From Lycium barbarum (lineage: Eukaryota > Streptophyta > Magnoliopsida > Solanales > Solanaceae), in assembly GCF_019175385.1 (NCBI RefSeq), contig NC_083346.1, positions 1,550,001 to 1,614,000 on the forward strand: 64,000 nt of DNA, given 5' to 3'. The notes below the pieces were generated by a model. It saw nothing but the letters and a program-made list of their open reading frames with translations, did not search any database and had not been told where the DNA came from. The translations under genes were made by a program, and so were the position numbers. Shown here piece after piece: positions 22,208 to 32,167 of this stretch (position 1 is the first letter of the stretch; each line of letters begins with the position of its first letter).

Positions 22208-22651
22208 ATGACCCCTTGTTCAATCTCTTTCACAACATTTCTTACATTGGTTTTGATAATTGTCCCTCACAAAAATGGCCACTCTAGATCTTTAATCCAC
22301 ATTGAAGATTATGGTCCCCCAAGAGCAAGCCATTGTCTTAGTAATGGTCAATTTTATGTTTGCCCTCCTCTTGGAGGAAAGCATGGATCTCGTGCACCGG
22401 AACAACAAGCAGTTATAAACGATTATCCGCCTGTAAGTCCCGAGGATGATCTTGCAATTGATCATGCTGGACTAAAACAAAAGGAAGAGGTCAAAGATTA
22501 CAAACCTAAAAGGTCGGGGGATGGTTCTGAATATGGTCGTGGTGCACCAAAAGAAGGGCTAGAGGTCGATTATTCGCCCAATTCATCGGGACATAATAAG
22601 CCAGGACATAGCCTTGGTATGGGTCATGGTGCACCACCAAAACAAGAGTAA
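22208..22651 (+). CDS. Small secreted protein with DY-x-P repeats; candidate peptide-hormone precursor (CEP-like)
   Basis: 147 aa, single exon. Residues 5-20 are hydrophobic after MTPC, a signal peptide with probable cleavage near GHS (24-26). The mature part is hydrophilic and repeats the acidic-Tyr motif DY four times: DYGPP (34), DYPPV (72), DYKPK (97) and DYSPN (121). Three units end in a basic/Gly-rich (R/G)AP-(E/K/P) block: GSRAPEQ (60-66), GRGAPKE (110-116) and GHGAPPK (139-145). The tail PGHSLGMGH (132-140) closely resembles the end of CEP peptides (PGxSPGxGH), and DY is the context used for tyrosine sulfation in PSY, RGF and CIF peptides. CEPs act in root/nitrogen signalling; function here is inference. 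Two Cys (43, 52) are unusual for such precursors. It may instead be an uncharacterised secreted protein. It has a TATA-like box 70 bp upstream inside a duplicated block. Confidence 0.72.
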   Translation: MTPCSISFTTFLTLVLIIVPHKNGHSRSLIHIEDYGPPRASHCLSNGQFYVCPPLGGKHGSRAPEQQAVINDYPPVSPEDDLAIDHAGLKQKEEVKDYKPKRSGDGSEYGRGAPKEGLEVDYSPNSSGHNKPGHSLGMGHGAPPKQE

Positions 22652-23985
22652 ATTTACAACCTGTCCTAAAAGTATATGTAGTTGCATCTGCAAAATAATG
22701 GTTGTGTCACACAATTGATGAATTTCAATTTCAGATAATAATAATTTTTCTTTTCTTGTTTTTAATTATTACAAAAACATATTCATCTTGATCCTAACAA
22801 TCGAAGTAGTTGAATGGTTAATGATTTGGTTCGGTTAGGTTTACGATTTAATTTATAGACTGATAGATTTAGAACTTTTTGTCGATACTCACCAATCCTT
22901 ATTAGTCCCTTTGTCCCAAAAAAAGGCTACATTTATATAGTTAGAAACAATTTAACTTTATGAAATGATGTATAGCCACACAAATATAGAGACTTGTTTT
23001 AGACTACAGATTTCAAAAGTCTTTCTTTCTTTCTTAAACTCCGTGTCAAGTTAGATGATGCCACATAAATTGAGACAGAAGGAGTAGTTAATAATTCTAG
23101 TGATTAGATTCTATGCTTAGTCTGACAAGAAATGGCGATGGTGTAAACATTTAAGTTATACATTATTAATATATATAGTTTAACATGTAACAGCACATAG
23201 CTTAAATATCATTTTTAAATTAAGGTTACCAATCGATAAAGCTTTACTCATAACTTTTTTTATATCATCAGCATATAGAATTTAAACTATATATATTTTA
23301 GAAGATGATCTACTAGATGCTCACATTTTAAATCAAACCTCTATATTGAAGTCACGCTTTTTTTGCTTGCAAGTTTCTTATTTAGTTTAACAATTGAATA
23401 ATTGATAACTTAAATTGCTAGCTATAGACTATAGTGATAGATACCTTAGGATTAATCATAGATTGAACATCGAAGTGATTAGTTAATGAAAACGCATTTA
23501 TAAACATAATTTTTTAGTGTCAATTAATTATTAATTAATTACTTACCTCTTGATGATCTATATATACGATAGTTTCTCATGATAATGTTTAATTGCCAGA
23601 CTTGTATATGCATTGATGTGAGAGATAATAAATCAGCAACATCTGAAAAGTCCTTTTTGGAAAAGCTTCAAATGACAGGAGTAATATATTTCATTTTCTT
23701 TTATTATTCTTTCTTCAAAAAAAAAAAAACTTTTATTTTGAAGTGGATGCACATGTTTTGTGCTTCTATTACATATATATAGTCCAATAATTCACATTTT
23801 TTTGCAGTTAGATGCTCACATGCAATGTAAAATAAGATTAATTAAAGATAGCTTATTACCATTGAACTTTAGATAAGACTAAAGATTCCCAGGAGCGCTT
23901 ACCCAAATATTTCTTTTATATTGTATAAGAAGTTCATTTTCAACTCCTATTTATAGTGGATGTAGACCGTATGCAATTCTATATA
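22652..23985. other. 3' UTR and intergenic DNA downstream of the peptide gene
   Basis: A Stowaway-type MITE occupies about 22905-23084: left end GTCCCTTTGTCCC, right end inverted CTCCTTCTGTCTC, with internal 'ttatgaaatgatgtatagccac' and 'ttgttttagactacagatttc' sequence shared with the elements at 29708, 53215 and 54344. The rest is AT-rich with no recognised feature. Confidence 0.6.
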
Positions 23986-23989
23986 ACAC

Positions 23990-24147
23990 CAAAATGATAT
24001 GGTGCAGCGGATGAGCTGCTCTTCTCTTAATAAGAGGTCTTACGTTTGAGTTCAAGGTATGAAAAAATCCTTGGTAGAAAGCGCTTCTCCCCAAAACAGC
24101 CCTACGCGACGCGAAATTCGGATATAATCAGACTCCAATGCAGGGAT
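23990..24147 (+). mobile_element. SINE (tRNA-related), interrupted at its 3' tail by a hAT element
   Basis: Begins near ATGGTGCAGCGGATGAGCTGC (tRNA-like A-box region), has a B-box-like GTTTGAGTTCAAGG, then AAAAATCCTTGGTAG..GCGCTTCTCC, CCCTACGCGACGCGAA and CAGACTCCAATGC. This order is familiar from Solanaceae SINEs. The tail after GCAGGGAT is separated by the 913-bp insertion at 24148-25060 and resumes at 25061. Confidence 0.65.
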
Positions 24148-25060
24148 TAGGGGTGTACAAAGCAAACCGACAAACCGCATCAAACCGATAAACCGAGAAA
24201 AAAACCCGATTAGTGGTTTGGTGTTGAAAAAAAAAAAAACTGACCATAATTGATTTGGTTTGGTTTGGTTTTAGCTAAAAAAAGTCAAACCGAACCAAAC
24301 CGACCCGATATTACGTGTATTCGATTTTTAAAATATTTTATACCTAAAAATATTTTTTGTAATGTAATTTGTAAATATTTCTTAAATTTTTTCATAGTTT
24401 TTTGTCTTTTATAATATTATTTTAAGCTTGAATTTAGAATTTTGAATGCCAATAAATTTTATATCCCATTGATGTTAGTAACTCAAATAAAGTCCAAAGT
24501 CCAAATCAAAACCAACTCAACAAAAAAAATTCAATTCTAACACTAGGAATGATAGTAATGTTGGATATCTATTTTTTAGTTTTGCATAATTGGTTTAGAG
24601 CGTAAAAATACATAGCTTAATTTTTTCTTTTTGGTCATGGAATTAATATTTATCAGCCGTACTTATTTTAGCATAACTTAGTATTTAGATTAAAATAAGT
24701 ATTTCTTTATGGCTTATTAATTAGTAATACTTGTTTTAATCGATTTTATTATTTTTTTTGTTGAATATTTTAATACGATATCATCACCCATCTCACATTT
24801 TGTGTTATTTTCTTAAGAAACACCTTAGTTATATAGTTGTATCTTACTAGGACTAAATAAATATATGAAGTAAAAATCATATGTTTTGTATGAAGACTTT
24901 TTCGGAAAAAAACCCCAAAAAATCGAATAACCCGAGAAAACCCGAAGTTGAAAAGGCCAAATTTTATTAGTTTGATTTGGTTTATAAATTTAAAAACTCG
25001 ACGCAATTGATTCGATTTGGTATTTGAAAAGTCCGAACCAACCCGGTCCATGTACCCCTA
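24148..25060. mobile_element. Non-autonomous hAT element, 913 bp, 8-bp TSD
   Basis: Ends TAGGGGTGTACA (left) and, inverted, TAGGGGTACATG (right), continuing into longer imperfect inverted arms rich in 'aaccgaaccaaaccgac'. The flanks are identical 8-mers, gcagggat (24140-24147 and 25061-25068). An 8-bp duplication with TA-G-G ends is diagnostic of hAT. No transposase ORF. Confidence 0.9.
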
Positions 25061-25068
25061 GCAGGGAT

Positions 25069-27372
25069 GAGTACAAATTGTATTCTTATGATATTTTTGG
25101 ATCATTCAAATATTACTCATTGTGCACGTGATTCGTTTGCTTTTTAATTTAAGTTTTGTTGTTCTTTAGTATCAGGATTACGTTGGATAAGTAAAATTGG
25201 TCTAAGATATTTAAATCTATAGAAGATATTTACAGCCATATATTGATGTTCTCAAACATAAATGGAGAATCTAGACCTCCAAACAGGTAAATAGTTGAGT
25301 TTGAAGATTCAATAGTGATAGTTTTACATAGTTGATATTTTATATATAAAATTTTATACTATTAGTCCATTTAATATCGACCGCGCATCGCGCGGGTAAG
25401 AATACTAGTATAGCAATAACATGAATTTTTCATATTATTTATACCATAAAAATACATAGTATATTTCAGATGTAAGAATTTGATACCATGCATATAAATA
25501 TTAATATACTTACTACTAATATGCTTGCTAGTGTTAGAAACTTAAATATCCTGCGTGACATAAGTCCTGTTGACTCTTTTGTTGCTCAAACAAACGCATC
25601 GTCTACTGTTTGTGATGCGCCTACTAGTTCTACTAAGACAAATCTGCCAGCCCATGAGGGCTTCTATTATGGCTTGTAATATTTCTAACGTTTAATATAT
25701 TAGTATCCGTATTAGTACTCAAAAAACAAACGCAAAAGGGTCAAATATACCCTTCTACTTTGTTTTATTGTTGAACTTTATCCCCCATTATATTTTTTGG
25801 TCATTTATACCCCTACTGTAAACAACAAATTTCGAGTCCAGAAAATAAATAATCAAGACGGGAAAATTGAGTAACAAAATGTAGTATTTAATTTCAAGTA
25901 TGTCACGATTGAAACAAGTTGTAGTTCGAATATATATATAAATTTACTTGCAAGTTTAAGAGGCTATGTATTAACCTTTGCTTTACCAGCTTCTGTATCG
26001 GTAGCACATGTTTTGCCTGAATTACAAACGGAACTTATTTTACTCATGTACCTAGCTTGTCCTATGGTTTCTTACTATACCGAAATAGGATTCATGGTAA
26101 CACTAAACATGCTACAACACACAATCACTCTGCTCGATCTCTTTTTTCTCGTTTAAAGTCTTCAAGGTAATTTTATGAATTCTATTTATGAAAATATGAA
26201 TTCATAATTAATGGAGAAGCCTACTAACATTTAGATGCTTTTATTATTGTATTTATTTTTATTCTTTTTAAAATATCATATTTGTTATAAAATAGGCTAT
26301 ATTTATTACTTTTAAAAGATATGTTATTATTGTATATAATTCTTGCTAATTAATGTGATAGGTAAAAATCTCTTTTTCTTGCGGGCATTTTGTTTTGGGC
26401 TTCTCCTGAATGACAATTGGGCTCCGCCTGTGGGTTGTGAGTTTTGTTTTGTGTGGGGTACTTTGCACGATTATCCTTCAAAGGCACTGGCCTTTAATTT
26501 TGTCCCTCAAATTGCTGGTCTTTAATTTTTGTCCTTCACTTAAAAAGATGGCTGAAAATATTCTGAGGTTCTGAGTTCAAACTCTTGCTTAATCAGCAAA
26601 AAAAAAAAAAAAAATTAAAGGCGTAAGTTCTTATGAAACTATGTCGATTCGCTACGCGGAACTTCATTTCTACGAACATTTGCCGGACAAGACCTAGGTT
26701 TTATGTAATTGCGAAATTATTATTATTTTCGACTCTGTTGGGGATCAAACCCAGAATCTCTGGTGCGAAAGGGGTACTTTAGCCCAATTGTTTTCATTAA
26801 ATGGCAAGTTTGGCCAAAAATTAAAGACCAGCTAATTGAGGGTCAAAAATTAAAGACCAATAAGAATGAAGGACAATCCACGCAATTTTTTGTTAGGAAA
26901 AAAACATAACTAGGCAATAGTTAAAAAATAATTTCAAAATCGTAGCAGCATTAGTTAGTTTTCATTTCATAGCAAGTAAAAAATTAAGACCTTCCAAAAA
27001 CAATCCCTAGAATTAAGCTGAACTCGGATCAATCCCAAATGAAAGTCTTCCTATTTTTTTGGAAATATATTTATCTTCCATAACTAAAACAATCATTCAA
27101 ATTTTTATTCATCCTTTCCTTTTCTAAGAGATATTTTTCAGAAATAATAAAAGTTTCCAGCATATGTGTATTTATCTAATTATACATGACACATTAGTTT
27201 CATATTTCCAGGACAAAGTTTCTTCCAGGGTAAACAAAAGAGGGAACTACCAAAGCGAGCCTGCAGATCGCACAATCTAGCGAGAAACAAAATAAATAGA
27301 GATTCAAATGGTAGACACCTACTATATACATAAATCTCATAAACAACATCAATCACTAAGTGAGTGGGGGAT
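25069..27372. other. Repeat-rich intergenic DNA with a Helitron-like end and a foldback element
   Basis: A Helitron-type 3' end lies at 25377-25409. Around 26380-26930 two inverted blocks ('ctggtctttaatttttg' on the left, its complement on the right, each with a 'ttgtcc/ggac' neighbour) form a foldback element of about 550 bp. An A-run occurs at 26596-26612. I see no supported gene; short open frames at 25488 and 26343 have no recognisable domain. Confidence 0.45.
25377..25409 (+). mobile_element. Helitron-like 3' terminus
   Basis: A perfect 6-bp GC hairpin (CCGCGC-ATC-GCGCGG) is followed after ten bases by CTAG and then T. Helitrons end in a GC hairpin about 10 nt before CTRR, inserted between A and T. 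The 5' end was not located. Confidence 0.6.
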
Positions 27373-27760
27373 TGTTAGTGTTAGTTAGTGTGATTGATGG
27401 GGAAGTATTGAGAAGAGATTTTGGTGAATAGGTACCTATTTACCAAAGGTACCTATTCCTAAGAGATGTATCTGTTGGTTTGAATAGACACTTAGGTATT
27501 ATAAATATCTGATTATTCTCAAATATGAATCAGATTTTTCTTTCTCTTTCACTTTCATTACAAATCACAACATTTTGTTCTTGTGGAAAATTCAAATTAA
27601 TTGCTGGTATTCGAATTTTGGAGGCTTTGTAAAATCTTGGAGGAATTCTGCTACCATCCCTGCACCAACGAAGTGGAAGACTTAAATTCCTTAAGGACAG
27701 AGAATATTCTATCAAAGTCGGATTAGTCCTTCCCCACTTCTGAAACCTATTTCTCTAACA
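27373..27760 (+). mobile_element. Orphan 3' LTR of a retrotransposon
   Basis: Starts TGTTAGTG and ends CTCTAACA (388 bp; inverted TGTTAG/CTAACA ends). It is directly preceded by a polypurine tract, AGTGAGTGGGGGAT, the normal neighbour of a 3' LTR. A TATA-like TATTATAAATA at about 27497 could mark the U3/R start. No 5' LTR or internal coding region is visible upstream. Confidence 0.75.
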
Positions 27761-28320
27761 TATAGTACATGTAAATCATGAGTCAGGACCAAAAAAAAAA
27801 AAAAATGGTTAAAGAACCACAATTTGTCTTGCAAAACAGTATCGAGAATCCTAGCCAAAGCTTTCGTGGATTGATCTCCGTCGTTGATCTCTTGATTGGC
27901 AATTTAGTCCAAACATAATTTTTATATTAATAATAATTAATTCAAAAGAATCGTAACGAAAAAAAATCAAAATAAGAGAGGTAACCATCATATCGTAAGC
28001 TAAGAGAGAGGTTAGTGTTATTAAGTCATACGTGAGGGGAAGTCTCTGAAATTATCCCTGATTATAAATATGTTCAAAGAATTATTACAACAAAAATATG
28101 CAAATTAATAGAGATAAGCGTAATATCATAAACCACAAGAAATGTTTTAGTGTTGCGAAACGAAACTTGAAAGGATATCTTTGAAAAAAATATACTCCTA
28201 TATTAACTACAACTAAAATAGTAGTACAACTATTTATTAAAATCAGTTGACTAAGATGAGAGATGACTGAACGTCAACGCTAAAAATGACAAGTCAGAAA
28301 TACTACCTTTCTGGGTAATT

Positions 28321-28582
28321 TGAGTCCGTTTGGATTGACTTATAAGTTGCTTATAAGTTGTTTTCAGTTTTTTTTAGTGTTTGGCTGACCAGCTTAAAGT
28401 CATTTTGTGCTTAAAATAAGCTCAAAAAAATAATTGGGCCCATTTGACTTAGCTTATCTAAAGCAGCTTATAAGCTGAAAACAGCTTATAAGCTAAAAAA
28501 ATAAGTTAGACTACCCCAATTTTTTTTTTTGGCTTATAAGCTGTTTTCAGCTTATAGGCATAAGCCCATCTAAACAGGCTCA
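28321..28582. mobile_element. MITE, copy 1 of a tandem pair
   Basis: Left end GAGTCCGTTTGGATTGACTT, right end inverted GAGCCTGTTTAGATGGGCTT; many internal AGCTTATAAGCT palindromes. The same family as copy 2 downstream. Confidence 0.8.
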
Positions 28583-28610
28583 AATCTACTCCAACTTAAA
28601 TGAAAACTTA

Positions 28611-28854
28611 GAGCCCGTTTGGATTGGCTTATAAGTTGCTTATAAGCTGTTTTTAGTTTTTTTGAATATTTGGCTGGCCAGCTTAAAGTCATTTTGTGCT
28701 TAAAATAAGCTCAAAAAAATAATTGGGCCCATTTGACTTAGCTTATCTAAAGCAGCTTATAAGCCAAAAAAAAAAAAAGTTAGACTACCCAACTTATTTT
28801 TTTTAGCTTATAAGCTGTTTGCAGCCTATAGGCATAAGCCCATCCAACCAGGCT
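28611..28854. mobile_element. MITE, copy 2 of a tandem pair, TTA target duplication
   Basis: Left end GAGCCCGTTTGGATTGGCTT, right end inverted GAGCCTGGTTGGATGGGCTT, flanked on both sides by TTA, the 3-bp target of PIF/Harbinger-type elements. Interior nearly identical to copy 1 in the same orientation. Confidence 0.8.
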
Positions 28855-30505
28855 CTTAAAGAAGGACGTGTGCTGGGGGGCATCATCTAATTATACAAGG
28901 TATGGTTCCTTCTCTAGCTTTCTCCGTTCTTTTCTGTTTATCCTTTATATGTTGTTCCTTAAGCTATATGTTAGGATATGGAGTATTTTTTTAATAAATA
29001 AGTAGTAGAATGAGAACAAAGAAATTGAAGGCAACAGGAACTATCATAATTTAATTTCCTCTTTGCTTGTTTAGGAAATTAAATTTCAGACAAGAAAAAA
29101 GAAAGAACGAGTTCTAAAAAGGTTGAATCATTTTTTTTTGGTGGGGGATACATGTGTTAAATTAATGAAAGATTGTCTGATAAATATAATTTTTACGATA
29201 ATTTTGTCGTAAAAAATAAGTTTCTCCTTTTTCAAAGAAGAAGTAATTCGATTTCTAGTCAAACACCTCAAATAAAAAAAATAATTACTTTTTATTTAGA
29301 AGGAAAAAAAAAGTGTTTTGGCTTCCTGGAAGCTTAACCAAACAGATTGGCGATATTAGCACTTTTAGTCCATGAATTATTGATAAATTTGATTTTAGTC
29401 CTTGTGATATTCGACAAAGCATAATTAGTTGAAATATATATTACTATTTTTAGAATAATATTACTGTTACATATAGAGTCATAGTACAAATTTAAGATAA
29501 CACATGATTTAACATAACACATGAGTAACTAAGATGTAGAACAATTAATTATCATGGTAAATGTGTGAATATTTACCATAAAAGGATTGAGATGAGTGCA
29601 TGTTTTATTTAAGGGAAGGTCAAATGTGCTTAATCAAATATCTCAAGACCGCAGTAAGAAATTGTCAATATTTGAGGGATCATAAGTGCTATTAACCCAC
29701 CGGATTATTGCACTCTCCGTCCCAATTTATGTGACACGCTTTCTTTTTTAGTCTGTTCCAAAAAGAATGTTACATTTCTATATTTATAAACAATTTGACT
29801 TTATGAGATGATTTAAAGTCACTCAAATATATAAGGCTTGTTTTGGATCACAAATTTTAATTTTTTTTTTCTTAAACTCTGTGCCACATAAATTGAGACG
29901 GATGAATGGAGTAGTTTAGTTCTTAAACTATGCACCTAATTGGCATAAAATGAAAGAGAGTGATGATTCATAGATTTTTATGACTTCGAATATTGTAGAT
30001 TGGAAGTTTACGTGACTGGATTTGACTAACAATGGGAAAGCTTAGTGTATCCAAGTGGAAAGTTCAGCTGGCTAACACAAACCGTTCAGAGAGGGGTGGC
30101 GCAAATACTAAATCAACTAAACCATAGAATAAAGTTGTGAATCCACAACCTCAGCATAAAGTTGTGAATCCACAACCTCAGCATATTGCAACAGATCCAC
30201 TACCATCTCAGCGAATTGCAACAGAGCCGGTTTGACACTATTTGGAATGGCTCTCTCATATTGAGAAATTCTGTCTAGATAAAGGGCGGTGCGTCTAGAC
30301 GGGCGGAATGGATGAGCGAAAGGTGTCATGCCATGGAGTGGGGAATAGCCCTTGTCTCATGGGAGATAACTAAATGCACCTCGAGGTGCTGCCGAGGAAC
30401 TGAGGGACCTTCTCGAGCACAGGATAGGTAATTGAGAGATAGAGCTAGCCTATTCGTTATGGGAAATCAATGCTCCGGGCCAAATAGAGCTTACCTATCG
30501 GTGTA

Positions 30506-32167
30506 ATGCTGTTGGATATAAATGCCACTCCTAGTTCTGCGGCAGGCTCTAATCGATATACAAGGTTATCATCCTTTCCTGGAAAAGTTGCCTTTATATC
30601 GGGTGGTGTGGCAAGGAATGTTGCCGATTGCATGTCTAAGCTTAAAGCAAAATCATTAATGATAAGCGCTGTTGGACATGACTTGGCAGGAAATTTCCTA
30701 TGGGAAGAATGGAATGCGACAGGATTATCCGTGGAAGCTATTCTGAGACACAAAGATTCTGATACTGCTGTCAGTTGCAATACCTTTGATGGGAAAGGCG
30801 AACTGGCTGCTGCTCTGGCTAGTGTTGAATCAATTGAACCATTTCTCACGCCCGATTGGATTGGGAGGTTCAAAGGAGAAATAAGCTCTGCTCCGATATT
30901 GATGGTTGATGCAAACTTGAGTTATCATTCTCTAGAGGCAACTTGTCAAATGGCCGATCATTCCCGTACCCCTGTCTGGTTTGACCTTGCATCAGTGGCC
31001 AAATCTGGAAGAATTACTTCTGTGGTCGACTATGTGCGTTTTGTATCGGCCAATGAAGATGAACTTATTGCCATGGCTAATGCCTTATACGGTGTAGACA
31101 AATTTCCTCCAGTTCGGAGAGATCATAGCACTACCGTGGAATCTTTATTTGAATTGCTTAAACCAGCAATTCAGGTTTTGCTACAGAAAGAGGTTAAGGT
31201 CATTGTTGTTAACGTCAGATCAGATGGGGTATTCTTATGTTCCAAAGCCAAGTCCGATCTTGGGCGACTGGATTTTAGGGGTGACCAACCTCCTCCTTGC
31301 AGTAAACAGTTGTCTGAAGCTGTTGATGCAAAATGGTCCATAGGTGCTTCGAAGTACAACTTGTTCTCAGATTTCCTTGCTGTCCATTGCCCTGCACTTT
31401 CTGCAACAGTAGTGAGGGATAAAGGAGCTGGAGATTGCTTGGTTGGTACGACAATAGCTTCCTTGTGTGCAGGTTTAGATGTCATGCCAAGTGTAGCAGT
31501 GGGGATTGCTGCTGCTAAATTTGCTGTTGAAGTAGAAACCAATGTCCCTTCAGAGCTTTCTTTGGACAGAATTGCATATGATGCAAAGACGTATGTGCAC
31601 TCTCGTATGTCAGTCAGCCAAAGGAACAGTACCAAAAATTCATCATACCTGTCAAAAGAACTTGTCACGTCCCAGCCACCATCACAAAACAAAAACATTA
31701 ACAATCCACTGCTATGGCAATCACAATCACAAAACTCAACTGGTGGTAATCATGCTCCTTTAAGTAGGGGAACAGCTAATAATTACCAAATTAGTCGAGG
31801 TCATGCTCGTCAAATTGACGAACAAATGATTGTAAGAGGCCAAGAATACGAGCAACCAATCAGTAGGAGTATTATAAACCAGCTCCCTCAACCAAACGTG
31901 CAAGCAGCGCCACAAAAGAAAGATGCTGTAGAAAAGCCAAAGTACACGAAAATACTGAAAGTTAATCTCCCACTAGAAGCAATTCAAAAGGACAAATTTG
32001 AAGAAGAAAGTCAAGTGGAGGAGGAGCAGGAGGAGGAAGATGCCCAAATGCAGGGGGAAACTGTACAATCCAGAAAGGCAAATAAAAGGTCTGCCAAAGT
32101 AGCACGAGAAGCATATCAGCGCGCTGCAGCCACTGGAAGAAACAAACATAAGTTTACCAAGTACTGA
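30506..32167 (+). CDS. PfkB-family carbohydrate/nucleoside kinase (pseudouridine-kinase-like), N-terminally short, with unusual C-terminal extension
   Basis: An uninterrupted 553-codon frame. Residues 1 to ~370 are a ribokinase-fold PfkB kinase: substrate-side motif GGVARNVADCMSKL (33-46) and the ATP/anion-hole motif GAGDCLVG with the catalytic Asp near 312. The nearest family I recognise is plant pseudouridine kinase (phosphorylates pseudouridine in nucleoside salvage). Similarity seems to continue just upstream of the ATG (PIGVMLLDI, usually VIGGMVLDI), but an in-frame TAG lies about 18 bp above the start, so the usual N-terminus is missing. From ~375 to 553 the sequence is not kinase-like: Gln/Asn/Ser-rich, then Glu-rich (EEEQEEED), then a basic tail ending KHKFTKY. 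Lack of introns suggests a retrocopy. It may be functional, chimeric or a young pseudogene. Confidence 0.75.
   Translation: MLLDINATPSSAAGSNRYTRLSSFPGKVAFISGGVARNVADCMSKLKAKSLMISAVGHDLAGNFLWEEWNATGLSVEAILRHKDSDTAVSCNTFDGKGELAAALASVESIEPFLTPDWIGRFKGEISSAPILMVDANLSYHSLEATCQMADHSRTPVWFDLASVAKSGRITSVVDYVRFVSANEDELIAMANALYGVDKFPPVRRDHSTTVESLFELLKPAIQVLLQKEVKVIVVNVRSDGVFLCSKAKSDLGRLDFRGDQPPPCSKQLSEAVDAKWSIGASKYNLFSDFLAVHCPALSATVVRDKGAGDCLVGTTIASLCAGLDVMPSVAVGIAAAKFAVEVETNVPSELSLDRIAYDAKTYVHSRMSVSQRNSTKNSSYLSKELVTSQPPSQNKNINNPLLWQSQSQNSTGGNHAPLSRGTANNYQISRGHARQIDEQMIVRGQEYEQPISRSIINQLPQPNVQAAPQKKDAVEKPKYTKILKVNLPLEAIQKDKFEEESQVEEEQEEEDAQMQGETVQSRKANKRSAKVAREAYQRAAATGRNKHKFTKY

Larger units (their letters stand above)
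27761..30505. other. Intergenic region with twin MITEs and a Stowaway element
   Basis: Carries two adjacent copies of one MITE family (28321-28582 and 28611-28854) and a Stowaway-type element at about 29710-29915 (CTCCGTCCCAATTTATGTGAC to inverted CTCCATTCATCCGTCTC). Two perfect 27-bp copies of ataaagttgtgaatccacaa+cctcagc lie at 30128-30154 and 30155-30181. A plausible but unproven leader for the PfkB ORF would be 30200-30505. Confidence 0.5.

Noticed and set aside
31171..31704. 177-aa open frame antisense to the PfkB ORF (and 138 aa at 30457-30873)
   Set aside because: Mirror frames of a well-supported coding exon; no independent motif.
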